Positions 1 to 6,698 of a stretch of DNA of 10,153 bases are shown piece after piece. Location of the stretch: positions 1-10,153 of the forward strand of contig CALMVM010000426.1 in NCBI GenBank assembly GCA_937873255.1. The letters run 5' to 3'. The notes under the pieces were generated by a model. The model made no database searches. It was given only the letters and a program-made list of their open reading frames with translations, and was not told the origin of the DNA. Each line of letters begins with the position of its first letter. The first letter of the stretch is position 1. This DNA is from an uncultured Verrucomicrobiota bacterium. GTDB lineage: Bacteria > Verrucomicrobiota > Verrucomicrobiia > Chthoniobacterales > SZAS-18. Made by a program: the position numbers and the translations under genes.

Positions 1-1513
1 ACGGGGTCATGGGAGTTGAAACGCTTTTGCCACCCATGTGCTCGCCGATCTCCTTCGCCTTCGCCGTGACGTAGTCCATCATCTTGAGGTCGTTAGCCGA
101 AAAGTCGAACGTCATGCGCAGCAAGGGCTGCCCCCAGGCGTCGCGGTACACCGGGTCCAGACTCAGGGAGTTGCCGCGCGTCGGCATGGAACTGCCCGGC
201 AGCGTCAGGGAAACGGTGTGATTGTAGTGGCGGCGGGTGGCGTCCTTCCATTGCTGACCCCATTTCGGCGTGCCGGGGGGAACCGGACGCGACTCGATGG
301 GCCGTCCGTTGGTCTGTCCGCTGGCGATGAAGGAGCCGCCGATGAACCCGAGTTTCGAATGGTCGAAGTTGTCGCCGGAAAAATCGTCGATGACCGTGCC
401 GATGGCCCCGGACGCCATGAAGGGATTGATGTGCACGTCCTCGTCGTAGTAGATGTTCACGCTGGTCATGGTCTGATAGGCGTAGTTGCGCCCCACCACG
501 CCTTCGCCGGTGTGCGGATCGTAAGGTTTGCCGATGCCTGAAAGCAGCATCATACGCACATTGTTGAGCCCAAACACGCTGGTGATGACCAGGTCAGCCG
601 GTTGCTCGAACTCCCGGCCAGAAGCGTCCACGTAAGTGACACCCGTCGCACGCTTTTTATCGGTGTCCTGGTTGACCTTCAGGACGTGGCACTGGGTGCG
701 AAGCTCGAAGTTCGACTTCTTGAGCAAAGCAGGCAGGATGGTGGTATGCGGCGTGGACTTGGCGAAGTGCTCGCAGGCAAACCGCTCGCAGAACCCGCAG
801 TACATGCAAGGCCCCAGCCGAAGGCCGTCTGGATTGGTGTATGCCTGGCTCAAATTGGCCGAAGGCTGCGGGAAAGGATGATACCCGAGGTTGGTTGCCG
901 CTTTGCCAAAGAGCGCGCCGCCGTAGTGCTGCTTCATGGGCGGGGTGGGGTATTCACGCTTTCTCGGAGCCTCAAACGGGTTGCCACCCATCTGGATTTT
1001 ACCGTCGAGGTTGCCCGCCTTTCCACTAATGCCGCAAAGATAGTCGAACTGGTCGTAGTAAGGTTCCAGTTCCTGGTAGGTGACCCCCCAATCTTGCACC
1101 GTTAGTGCAGGGTCGAGGAAATTCTTGCCATAGCGAGCCTCGTGGTGGCTGCGGATCGTGAAGTCGCTGGTCTGGAAGCGCCAAAGCTGCCCGTTCCAGT
1201 GCGTCCCGGAGCCGCCCAGGCCCGTGCCAGGCAAAAACGCGCTCCATCGCCGAATGGGCAGCGCTTCCTCGTCGGGGTGATGGCGCAACGACATCGGCTC
1301 GCGCACGTTATCTTGCATGAGCGCCTTGCGCACCGCGAACCGGAGTTCGTCGTGAACAGCGGGGCTCTGGAAATCAGGCACGGTGTCACGCGGGCGACCA
1401 CGCTCCAAACCCACGACTTGCAAACCGGCTCCGGCTAGCGCGCGGGCCATGATAGAGCCTGCAAAACCCATGCCGATGACGACGGCGTCCACTTTTTTGA
1501 GAACTGTTGCCAT
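1..1513 (-). CDS. GMC-family FAD-dependent oxidoreductase, gluconate 2-dehydrogenase flavoprotein-like (C-terminus cut by window edge)
   Basis: This is the flavoprotein of a periplasmic sugar, sugar-acid or alcohol dehydrogenase; the substrate cannot be read from sequence. The frame is open for 504 residues, from ATG at 1513 to the left edge. Seen: an N-terminal dinucleotide-binding motif GMGFAG (residues 14-19) ending in a glutamate-arginine pair (37-38), the GMC-type FAD loop GLGGSGTHWNGQ (98-109), and a second GMC signature around FGLNNVRMMLLSGIG (314-328). The GMC C-terminal domain begins near residue 445, but the catalytic His/Asn region lies outside the window. Four cysteines form C-x2-C-x2-C-x4-C at 236, 239, 242 and 247. 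There is no signal peptide: the nucleotide-binding strand starts at residue 8. The gene follows the Tat-signalled small subunit by 45 nt, so the two are probably co-transcribed and co-exported. No Shine-Dalgarno sequence precedes the ATG. Family members run to about 560-600 residues. Confidence 0.9.
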   Translation of the reverse strand, partial: MATVLKKVDAVVIGMGFAGSIMARALAGAGLQVVGLERGRPRDTVPDFQSPAVHDELRFAVRKALMQDNVREPMSLRHHPDEEALPIRRWSAFLPGTGLGGSGTHWNGQLWRFQTSDFTIRSHHEARYGKNFLDPALTVQDWGVTYQELEPYYDQFDYLCGISGKAGNLDGKIQMGGNPFEAPRKREYPTPPMKQHYGGALFGKAATNLGYHPFPQPSANLSQAYTNPDGLRLGPCMYCGFCERFACEHFAKSTPHTTILPALLKKSNFELRTQCHVLKVNQDTDKKRATGVTYVDASGREFEQPADLVITSVFGLNNVRMMLLSGIGKPYDPHTGEGVVGRNYAYQTMTSVNIYYDEDVHINPFMASGAIGTVIDDFSGDNFDHSKLGFIGGSFIASGQTNGRPIESRPVPPGTPKWGQQWKDATRRHYNHTVSLTLPGSSMPTRGNSLSLDPVYRDAWGQPLLRMTFDFSANDLKMMDYVTAKAKEIGEHMGGKSVSTPMTP

Positions 1514-1558
1514 GATCGAATAAATAAAAACGTAGACTGCGGCTAAATCGGTTGAGGA

Positions 1559-2329
1559 TTACAGGCCGTTCAAATTAGCTGGCACCTCCGGATGCACGTG
1601 AACGCGTCCGTTGTGCTCCGCAAGACTCTTGGGCGGACGGTCCACTTTGATCCCGTGTTGATCGACCAGATCGTAGTAGTCGGCGTAGGCCCCGGGGAAA
1701 CCGATCATCTTCCAAGATGTCATGTCCTTGTTGCCTCCGTACACCGGGTCGCTAAAGAAGCCTTCCATTGTCAGTTCCAGCAGCTCATTGAAGAAGATGT
1801 TCGAGGGAATTCCTCCCAAGTCATATTTGCCATCTTCCAGCTCGTGCAAGTAGGAGTCCTGAAGGCTCGCGGAAAGGGAGGAGAACGTGATCTGGAGCCC
1901 GGCAAAATGCGCATTGATCGCCCCGATGGCGGTGTGAAAGAGCTCCGCCGGGGTGAATGGAAGTTGGTAGCCCAGACCCGGTCGGGTGGGCTTCCAGGGT
2001 CCCCCGAGAAACAGCCTTTCGCCCGCCCCCCAAGCGCCGACTAGTTGCTTGTCGATGTAATTATGGACGTCTGCCTCCAACGCGCCAGGCCATTGTGGGT
2101 CGGCAGGAATCAGATGGGCCAAAGCTGCCTCCAGAAAACTGGCTTCTGCCTGATTGAAAAACAGGTAAGTGACGCCACTAATCGCAGGGGCGTGCGGAGC
2201 ACTGGAGGGAGAAGGCGCAGGCGGCATCTCATGCTCTGCTGGAGCGTTTTGTCCGAGGGCTGGAACCACACCTGTGAGTCCACCCAAGCCGACCATCTTG
2301 AGCAGTTTGCGTCTGGAGATTTTTTCCAT
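1559..2329 (-). CDS. Gluconate 2-dehydrogenase subunit 3 family protein with Tat signal peptide
   Basis: This is the small (gamma-type) partner of a GMC flavoprotein dehydrogenase, 256 residues. The N-terminus has a twin-arginine signal: S5-R6-R7-K8-L9-L10-K11, then a Gly/Leu/Val-rich core and a likely cleavage after A-L-G26. A Pro/Ala/Ser-rich linker (28-50) follows. The family domain spans about 53-225 and shows FFNQAEASFLEAALAHLIPA (57-76), PGALEADVHNYIDKQL (81-96), and EGFFSDPVYGGN with WKMIGFPGA (189-214), all characteristic of the gluconate 2-dehydrogenase subunit 3 family. The flavoprotein gene follows directly. In characterised FAD sugar dehydrogenases this subunit carries the Tat signal and takes the flavoprotein across the membrane. 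I chose ATG at 2329 because it places the RR motif at residues 6-7; the frame extends upstream to a TTG at 2392, which adds 21 residues unlike a signal peptide. No Shine-Dalgarno sequence is seen. Confidence 0.92.
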   Translation of the reverse strand: MEKISRRKLLKMVGLGGLTGVVPALGQNAPAEHEMPPAPSPSSAPHAPAISGVTYLFFNQAEASFLEAALAHLIPADPQWPGALEADVHNYIDKQLVGAWGAGERLFLGGPWKPTRPGLGYQLPFTPAELFHTAIGAINAHFAGLQITFSSLSASLQDSYLHELEDGKYDLGGIPSNIFFNELLELTMEGFFSDPVYGGNKDMTSWKMIGFPGAYADYYDLVDQHGIKVDRPPKSLAEHNGRVHVHPEVPANLNGL

Positions 2330-2532
2330 CGAGTAATCAGGATGTTTCGTCGCCCATGCAGGGAGAATTTGGATCTGCCGCAGCGGTGGCAATCGACGTT
2401 TGGCCCTACTTCATCGCAACATAGAACGTCAGCGACGCCCTCGTCTTCCAAGTTTTGACATGAATTCCAACTTTATCTTAAGAAGGTTCTTCTATTAGCA
2501 GAATACCGTCCGACGCTTGGAGCATCCCGATT
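2330..2532. other. 203-bp intergenic gap between the SCO gene and the dehydrogenase pair
   Basis: No gene is seen here on either strand. The spacing breaks an otherwise tightly packed minus-strand cluster, so it is where a separate promoter or transcript boundary for the dehydrogenase pair would be expected. I found no convincing -35/-10 pair on the minus strand. There is a short AT-rich inverted repeat, AGAAG-GTT-CTTCT (2482-2494 region), too weak and without a following T-run to be called an intrinsic terminator. Read-through from the oxidase operon is therefore equally possible. Confidence 0.6.
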
Positions 2533-3213
2533 TCATCGCAGGCGTGCTACGTCCATCCGTAGCCGTGTTAACTCGGAGGCGTCGGTACTTTCGTAATAGC
2601 CGCGCAGCCGGCCTTCCTTGTCTACGAGCGCGAAGCGGGTGCTGTGCAAAAACTCGGCCAGGGAAGTTTCGCGATCTGCGGGGTCGATTTTGGCAGGTCC
2701 GGCCGCTGCCAGATGGAAACCTTCTCGGGCGAGTCGGTAGATGGCCTCCTGTGTTCCGGTCAGAAAAACCCAGGATTCATCTTGTGGCTCAATGCCAAAG
2801 CGCGCGGCATATCGGGCGAGAACAGCCGGTTGATCAGTCTCGGGATCGATGGTGATCGACACGCAGCGCATGCCGCCGGGTAGTTGCGCGCGCAATTCCC
2901 GCAAATGCTGGCTCATCACCAGACAAGGCCCTGGGCAAGAGGTGAAGAAAAAATCTGCAACCCACGCGTCGCCGCGCAGGTCTGCGGAGCTGAACGGGCG
3001 GCCGGACTGATCAATCAACTTGAACGCGGGCAGCGTACTTAAGATCGGCAACGCCGCATCTTCATCGCCACGATGTTGTTTGAAGACCGGCGCGACGGAC
3101 AGCCCTGCCATCAGCGCCGCGCCCGCAGCGAAAACCAGGCTGGCGACAGTCCGGCGAAGCACGCCCTGGCGTTCGGCCGGAGAGCGGTTGGAGGTGTTGG
3201 ATGCATCCTCCAT
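2533..3213 (-). CDS. SCO1/SenC-family copper chaperone for cytochrome oxidase
   Basis: This is a membrane-anchored periplasmic thioredoxin-fold protein, 226 residues, expected to deliver copper to or reduce the CuA site of oxidase subunit II. Seen: a short cytosolic N-terminus, one transmembrane segment (about 23-43), then a thioredoxin-like domain with the CxxxC copper motif T-S-C93-P-G-P-C97, the segment SITIDPETD (119-127), and the third copper ligand H190 in LHSTRFALVDKEGR. These three ligands define active SCO proteins. The residue after the second Cys is Leu, where Pro is more usual. The ATG at 3213 shares one base with the stop codon of the upstream cytochrome gene (TGATG), indicating translational coupling; a TTG one codon earlier is a less likely start. 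Being in the operon with a CuA oxidase supports the role. Specific partner assignment is inference. Confidence 0.94.
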   Translation of the reverse strand: MEDASNTSNRSPAERQGVLRRTVASLVFAAGAALMAGLSVAPVFKQHRGDEDAALPILSTLPAFKLIDQSGRPFSSADLRGDAWVADFFFTSCPGPCLVMSQHLRELRAQLPGGMRCVSITIDPETDQPAVLARYAARFGIEPQDESWVFLTGTQEAIYRLAREGFHLAAAGPAKIDPADRETSLAEFLHSTRFALVDKEGRLRGYYESTDASELTRLRMDVARLR

Positions 3214-4082
3214 CAACGAGCGTCTCGTGGACCTTTGCCCTGCGCCAAGAACAAACCAAGCGCGTTCATTTCATCCGGGGAAAGCTGGCTGGCGATAGCA
3301 CGCATCTGCAGGTGCAGATCGTTGGCCCGGTGGCCTTGCGCAAAGTCGCCGAGCTGCCTCGTGAGATAGGCCGGGTGCTGCCCTTGCAAGTCCGGAGCGG
3401 CGGTCATGCGCGCACTCGGTCCGTGGCACGTGGCGCAGGCCGCCACATGGCGCAAGGGATCACCGTTGTACACGAGCTTCTGGGCGTCCTTGAATCGCGC
3501 GTCGGTGAGCGGCGGGTTAGAACCTTCCTGGCCGAGTTGGAGTGGAGGCTGCGCCTGGGAGTTGAAGTACGCGGCTACATCGGCGCTGTCCTGTTCGCTC
3601 AAGGCCATGGCCACCGCATTCATGACGCCCCACTGCCGGTGCCCGCTCCGGTAATCCGCGAGTTGCTTGTAGATCACCAAGCGGTCCATGCGCGCGAGCT
3701 TGGGGATCCACGTCTGCTGGCCACCTTGCCCCTTTTCACCGTGACAGGCCGTGCAGTTGAGCGCGACGAACTCTCCTCGCGCTCGGTCGCCCGATAGCGC
3801 GAGGTGCACGGTGTCTGGCGTCCACTGCATGTCGGAGGCCCAGCGAGCGGGCGGCGCAGCGGTCGCCGTGGCTTGGGCGTCGCCGGTCCAACCCAGCCCG
3901 CGGCAAAACGATGCGAACCATCCGCCCGGCTTTTTCAAGCGGTCGCCGAACACCGGCCGTTCCTGAACTTGCGGCAGCCACAGGAAGCCGATGGCGATGC
4001 CCATGACGAGCATTGACGCAACGAGCACCGCGCCCCAAAACTTCCAAGGGTTATGGATGCTGAAAAGGCCGTGGCGTCTCAT
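3213..4082 (-). CDS. Membrane-anchored diheme cytochrome c (c4-like), oxidase-operon partner
   Basis: This is an electron carrier of 289 residues, probably the immediate donor to, or an added subunit of, the ba3-type oxidase. Seen: an uncleaved-looking N-terminal transmembrane helix (about 15-36) after a short basic cytosolic start, a linker of about 65 residues, then two cytochrome c domains. Haem motifs are C110-T-A-C113-H114 and C216-A-T-C219-H220; likely axial methionines are M154 (GVMNAVAMALS) and M260 (LQMRAIASQLS). The two-domain layout and these Met contexts match cytochrome c4. The linker holds an extra cysteine, C60, which could be a disulfide or lipid site, or idle. The start ATG overlaps the oxidase subunit I stop as ATGA, so translation is coupled. 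A weak AAAGGGA lies about 9-15 nt upstream, the nearest thing to a Shine-Dalgarno sequence in the window. The donor role is inferred from position. Confidence 0.93.
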   Translation of the reverse strand: MRRHGLFSIHNPWKFWGAVLVASMLVMGIAIGFLWLPQVQERPVFGDRLKKPGGWFASFCRGLGWTGDAQATATAAPPARWASDMQWTPDTVHLALSGDRARGEFVALNCTACHGEKGQGGQQTWIPKLARMDRLVIYKQLADYRSGHRQWGVMNAVAMALSEQDSADVAAYFNSQAQPPLQLGQEGSNPPLTDARFKDAQKLVYNGDPLRHVAACATCHGPSARMTAAPDLQGQHPAYLTRQLGDFAQGHRANDLHLQMRAIASQLSPDEMNALGLFLAQGKGPRDAR

Positions 4083-5779
4083 GGTTGCGCGTCCCTTTGT
4101 TCACGGTTTACTGCCGGGATGGCGCCGTCGGCCTCGGGGTGTGAGCCGACCTGGTAACCCGGCGAAGTGTGCGCGTTTTTGAGCAGGAGGAGTTGGGCGA
4201 TCGGGATGCCGTAGTTGACGCCGAGCACCACCAGCATGAGAACGTTCCAGTAACCGAATCCGTTGAGCGCCGCCGGAATGCGGGAAGGTGGGTTGACGCT
4301 CAGGGCGAATTGCAACGGTCCGATGTTCTCGTCTCTTGCCGGCAGGTGCGAAAGCGCCATGTTCACGAGCAGCAACGTCGCCGAGAGCAGCGCGATGAAT
4401 CCTCCGATGACCGAAGGCGTCACCCAGGGGGCGATGCGCGCCAGCACCGGGTCGGAGTAATCGTAGAAGGCCATCCGTCGCGGCTGGCCAAGCAGGCCGG
4501 CGACGTGCCAGGGGATGGTCAGGAGCATGATGCCGATGAACCACAGCCAGAGCTGCGTGCGGACGAGCCGCAAACTCCAGAGCGGACGACCGGTGAGCTT
4601 CGGCCAGAGTTCGTAGATGATGACGAAGTACATGATGACCACCGCCCCCGGATAGATCATGTGGAAGTGCGCCGTCACAAACTGCGTGTTGTGGATGGAG
4701 GCGTTCATGCCGTAGGACATGTTGATTATCCCACCCGCGCCGCCGATCCCGAGCATGATGAAGGACAGCCCGGTGGCGAGCACCGTCGGCTCTTTCCAGG
4801 GCAGGGCCGCCACCCACCCGAACACGCCCTTGCCGCCGTGCAGCCGCCCGCTGATCTCCATGGTCGCGGTGATGGAAAAAACGGTGATGAGGGTCGGCAC
4901 CACCACCATGATGGTAAAGACCGTGTGCAGGAACTTGGTGCCCGAGCCAACTTGGGGATCGGCAAAAAGGTGGTGGATGCCGATAGGCATCGCGAACACC
5001 ACGAACAACAGAAACGCCAAACGACCCATGATGTCCGAGTAGAGCCGGGAGCCAGCGGCTTGGGGTGCGAGTGTGTAGTAAGCAATGTAGGCAGGCAACA
5101 GCCAGAAGTAGACGATGCCGTGCAGCGTCCAGGAAAAGAGCACCCGCCCTAGTCCAGCGTCCACTTGCGTGCGCCAGCCCAGCGCCACCGGAAGCAGGTA
5201 GAACACGACCTCAGAAAGCACCCCGAGCGAGGTCCAGAGCCAGACCAAGGCGCTGGCGACCGAGGCAAACATCGCCAGCGGCACCGGCTTGCCGGGGTTC
5301 TCCCGCTTCCAACCCACCATGTTCACCACGAGCACTGCCACCCAAATCCAGGAACCAATGATCACCGTGACCAACCCGCCGTAGTACCATGCATTGGCAG
5401 TTAGCGGCGGATAAAAAGTGTAGAGTACCCCCGCCTGCCCGAAGAGCACCGGCACCAGCACCAAAACACTGCCCGTGACTACCATCCAAAAGCCTGTCCA
5501 TGCCCACGCCATCCCCCGGATCGGTCGCGCGAGACCGGCCGCGCAACAGGCGTAACCAAAGCCCATGGCAACAAGCGTCGGGAAAATATAACCGAAGAAC
5601 GAACCGTGCGCGGTAACCGACGAATAGTAAGTCGCCGCGGTGGCGAAATGGCCCCACGGACTGCGCACCCACATCTGCCAGACGCCCAAAGCGATCCCAG
5701 GCACAAAGAGGGCAAACGCACTCCACAAATGTGCCAACACCAGCGAGGAAGCGCCGTAGAAGTTGCGAGAATTCGTCAT
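4079..5779 (-). CDS. cbaA: ba3-type (B-family) cytochrome c oxidase subunit I
   Basis: This is the catalytic subunit of a proton-pumping terminal oxidase, 566 residues, with about 13 membrane helices. All redox ligands are visible: H58 (TAHGS) and H373 for the low-spin haem, H371 (TAHFHMIYPG) for the high-spin haem, and H220, H269 and H270 (GIHHLFADP) for CuB. Y224 is placed HxxxY after H220 for the His-Tyr cross-link. Residues equivalent to the K-path analogue of Thermus ba3 are present: Y231, Y235, T299, and T296 in place of Ser. The HGIVYFWLLPAY and HHLFADP signatures and the overall length fit the B family, not the A family (aa3) or cbb3. It lies 19 nt after subunit II and overlaps the next cytochrome gene by 4 nt. 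No haem A/O synthesis genes are in the window, so the haem type is unknown. The upstream sequence is pyrimidine-rich with no Shine-Dalgarno sequence. Confidence 0.96.
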   Translation of the reverse strand: MTNSRNFYGASSLVLAHLWSAFALFVPGIALGVWQMWVRSPWGHFATAATYYSSVTAHGSFFGYIFPTLVAMGFGYACCAAGLARPIRGMAWAWTGFWMVVTGSVLVLVPVLFGQAGVLYTFYPPLTANAWYYGGLVTVIIGSWIWVAVLVVNMVGWKRENPGKPVPLAMFASVASALVWLWTSLGVLSEVVFYLLPVALGWRTQVDAGLGRVLFSWTLHGIVYFWLLPAYIAYYTLAPQAAGSRLYSDIMGRLAFLLFVVFAMPIGIHHLFADPQVGSGTKFLHTVFTIMVVVPTLITVFSITATMEISGRLHGGKGVFGWVAALPWKEPTVLATGLSFIMLGIGGAGGIINMSYGMNASIHNTQFVTAHFHMIYPGAVVIMYFVIIYELWPKLTGRPLWSLRLVRTQLWLWFIGIMLLTIPWHVAGLLGQPRRMAFYDYSDPVLARIAPWVTPSVIGGFIALLSATLLLVNMALSHLPARDENIGPLQFALSVNPPSRIPAALNGFGYWNVLMLVVLGVNYGIPIAQLLLLKNAHTSPGYQVGSHPEADGAIPAVNREQRDAQP

Positions 5780-5798
5780 TACGGAAGGAGGGAATCAG

Positions 5799-6419
5799 TT
5801 AAAAACGGCGCTCGCCACTGGGGTCAAAAGGGAACTCGGCTTTCGGTACCACGCGAACCCGCGCCCACATGTCGTGATGGCTAGGCCCGCAAAACTCGTG
5901 GCAGGGCATCAGGAAGTCGCCGGTTTTCGCGAAACGCGTGCGCAAGGTAGCCACGTAGCCGGGCACGATCATCGTGTTGACGTTGGTGCCCATGATTAGC
6001 AAACCGTGCACAACATCCGCGCTAGTTGCACGGAACACTACTGGGGTGTCTACGGGGACGGTGATGACGGAGGGGACGAATGCATATTGCTGCGCGAGCA
6101 CGCGCACAACAACAGTGCCGTCGGCTTGCATCCCGCTGCCCAGGTTGCTTTCCACAAACTCGCTGCCCGGCTGATTGGCAGAGACCGGGTTGATCGTCTC
6201 CACGTTGGAGGGAGGCTCCGCACCAATGTGGACGGCGCTAAAGACAATGGTGGCAAGGATGGTGAGAAACACTCCAACGACGACCAACACCCAACGGTTT
6301 TCCTCCCGAACGATGACCGCTTCGGGGATGCCCAACTCTTTGTCCGCGGCTTCGCCCGGCGTGGCGGATCGCGGTGGATCGTCGGGAGCGTGCGGTGAGG
6401 GTGAAGGTGGGTTATTCAA
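5799..6419 (-). CDS. cbaB: ba3-type cytochrome c oxidase subunit II (CuA protein), TTG start
   Basis: This subunit accepts electrons from cytochrome c through a binuclear CuA centre in the periplasm, 206 residues. Seen: a proline-rich N-terminus (1-33), one transmembrane helix (about 42-64), then a cupredoxin domain. CuA ligands are H138 (VVHGL), C173, E175 (backbone), C177, H181 and M184; the spacing C-x3-C-x3-H-x2-M matches CuA sites. E40, in REENRW just before the helix, aligns with Glu15 of Thermus subunit II, the K-path entry residue. The frame has no ATG at its start. A TTG at 6419 overlaps the upstream small gene by 8 nt (GTTGAATAA); another TTG at codon 29 would give an N-terminus closer in length to Thermus, so the start is uncertain. 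The complete CuA site implies that the enzyme is a cytochrome c oxidase rather than a quinol oxidase. Confidence 0.94.
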   Translation of the reverse strand: MNNPPSPSPHAPDDPPRSATPGEAADKELGIPEAVIVREENRWVLVVVGVFLTILATIVFSAVHIGAEPPSNVETINPVSANQPGSEFVESNLGSGMQADGTVVVRVLAQQYAFVPSVITVPVDTPVVFRATSADVVHGLLIMGTNVNTMIVPGYVATLRTRFAKTGDFLMPCHEFCGPSHHDMWARVRVVPKAEFPFDPSGERRF

Positions 6420-6654
6420 CAGGCCCCCGGGGTAGGAAGACGAGCAGGTAGAACAGCAGCCACAACAGCAGCACGATGCTCAACGCGATGGACGCGACGG
6501 TCGCCGCGCCCCGCGGGCCGAGTCGCAACGTCTGCAAAGCCGCCTCGCGCCCGGACGGGTCCGCGACGTGTTCACGGCTGTGTGAAGCCGAGGTGTGGTC
6601 ATCGTGGACGGAGGGAGCGTGCGGTGGCGAAGCGGCGGTTGGCGGTGAGTCCAT
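6412..6654 (-). CDS. Small single-helix membrane protein, probable oxidase subunit IIa-like
   Basis: This is an 80-residue protein with a hydrophilic N-terminus and one strongly hydrophobic C-terminal helix (about 50-74, core IALSIVLLLWLLFYLLVFLP). Position and topology fit the small subunit IIa of ba3-type oxidases, which supplies a helix missing from the short subunit II; the gene commonly sits beside subunit II. The N-terminal 29 residues hold five histidines (12, 17, 20, 25, 29) and two adjacent aspartates, longer and more polar than the 34-residue Thermus protein. The longer frame running up to 6903 crosses the preceding cytochrome gene, so I took the internal ATG at 6654, 44 nt after that gene's stop. 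The stop overlaps the likely TTG start of subunit II. Family membership rests on context and topology, not on a recognised motif; it could be an unrelated assembly protein. Confidence 0.72.
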   Translation of the reverse strand: MDSPPTAASPPHAPSVHDDHTSASHSREHVADPSGREAALQTLRLGPRGAATVASIALSIVLLLWLLFYLLVFLPRGPVE

Positions 6655-6698
6655 GTGATTAGATGATGAAAGCCGGCCCGCTGAAAGTGTGCCGAGAA

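Noticed and set aside
38..1105. Two plus-strand frames of 167 codons each
   Set aside because: They are antisense to the GMC flavoprotein, which has conserved motifs throughout this stretch.
2330..2392. Upstream TTG start adding 21 residues to the subunit 3-like protein
   Set aside because: It would put the twin-arginine motif 27 residues in, behind a segment unlike a signal peptide.
2455..2483. TTGACA on the plus strand, suggesting a promoter
   Set aside because: At 17-bp spacing the -10 position reads TTAAGA (2/6), and no plus-strand gene follows for 5 kb.
2479..2496. AT-rich hairpin as a terminator after the SCO gene
   Set aside because: The stem is only five pairs with a 2-3 nt loop and there is no T-run after it.
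4169..5152. 327-codon open frame on the plus strand
   Set aside because: It lies antisense to oxidase subunit I, whose ligands and helices are unmistakable. The translation is a charged His/Arg/Asp-rich string typical of a GC-rich shadow frame.
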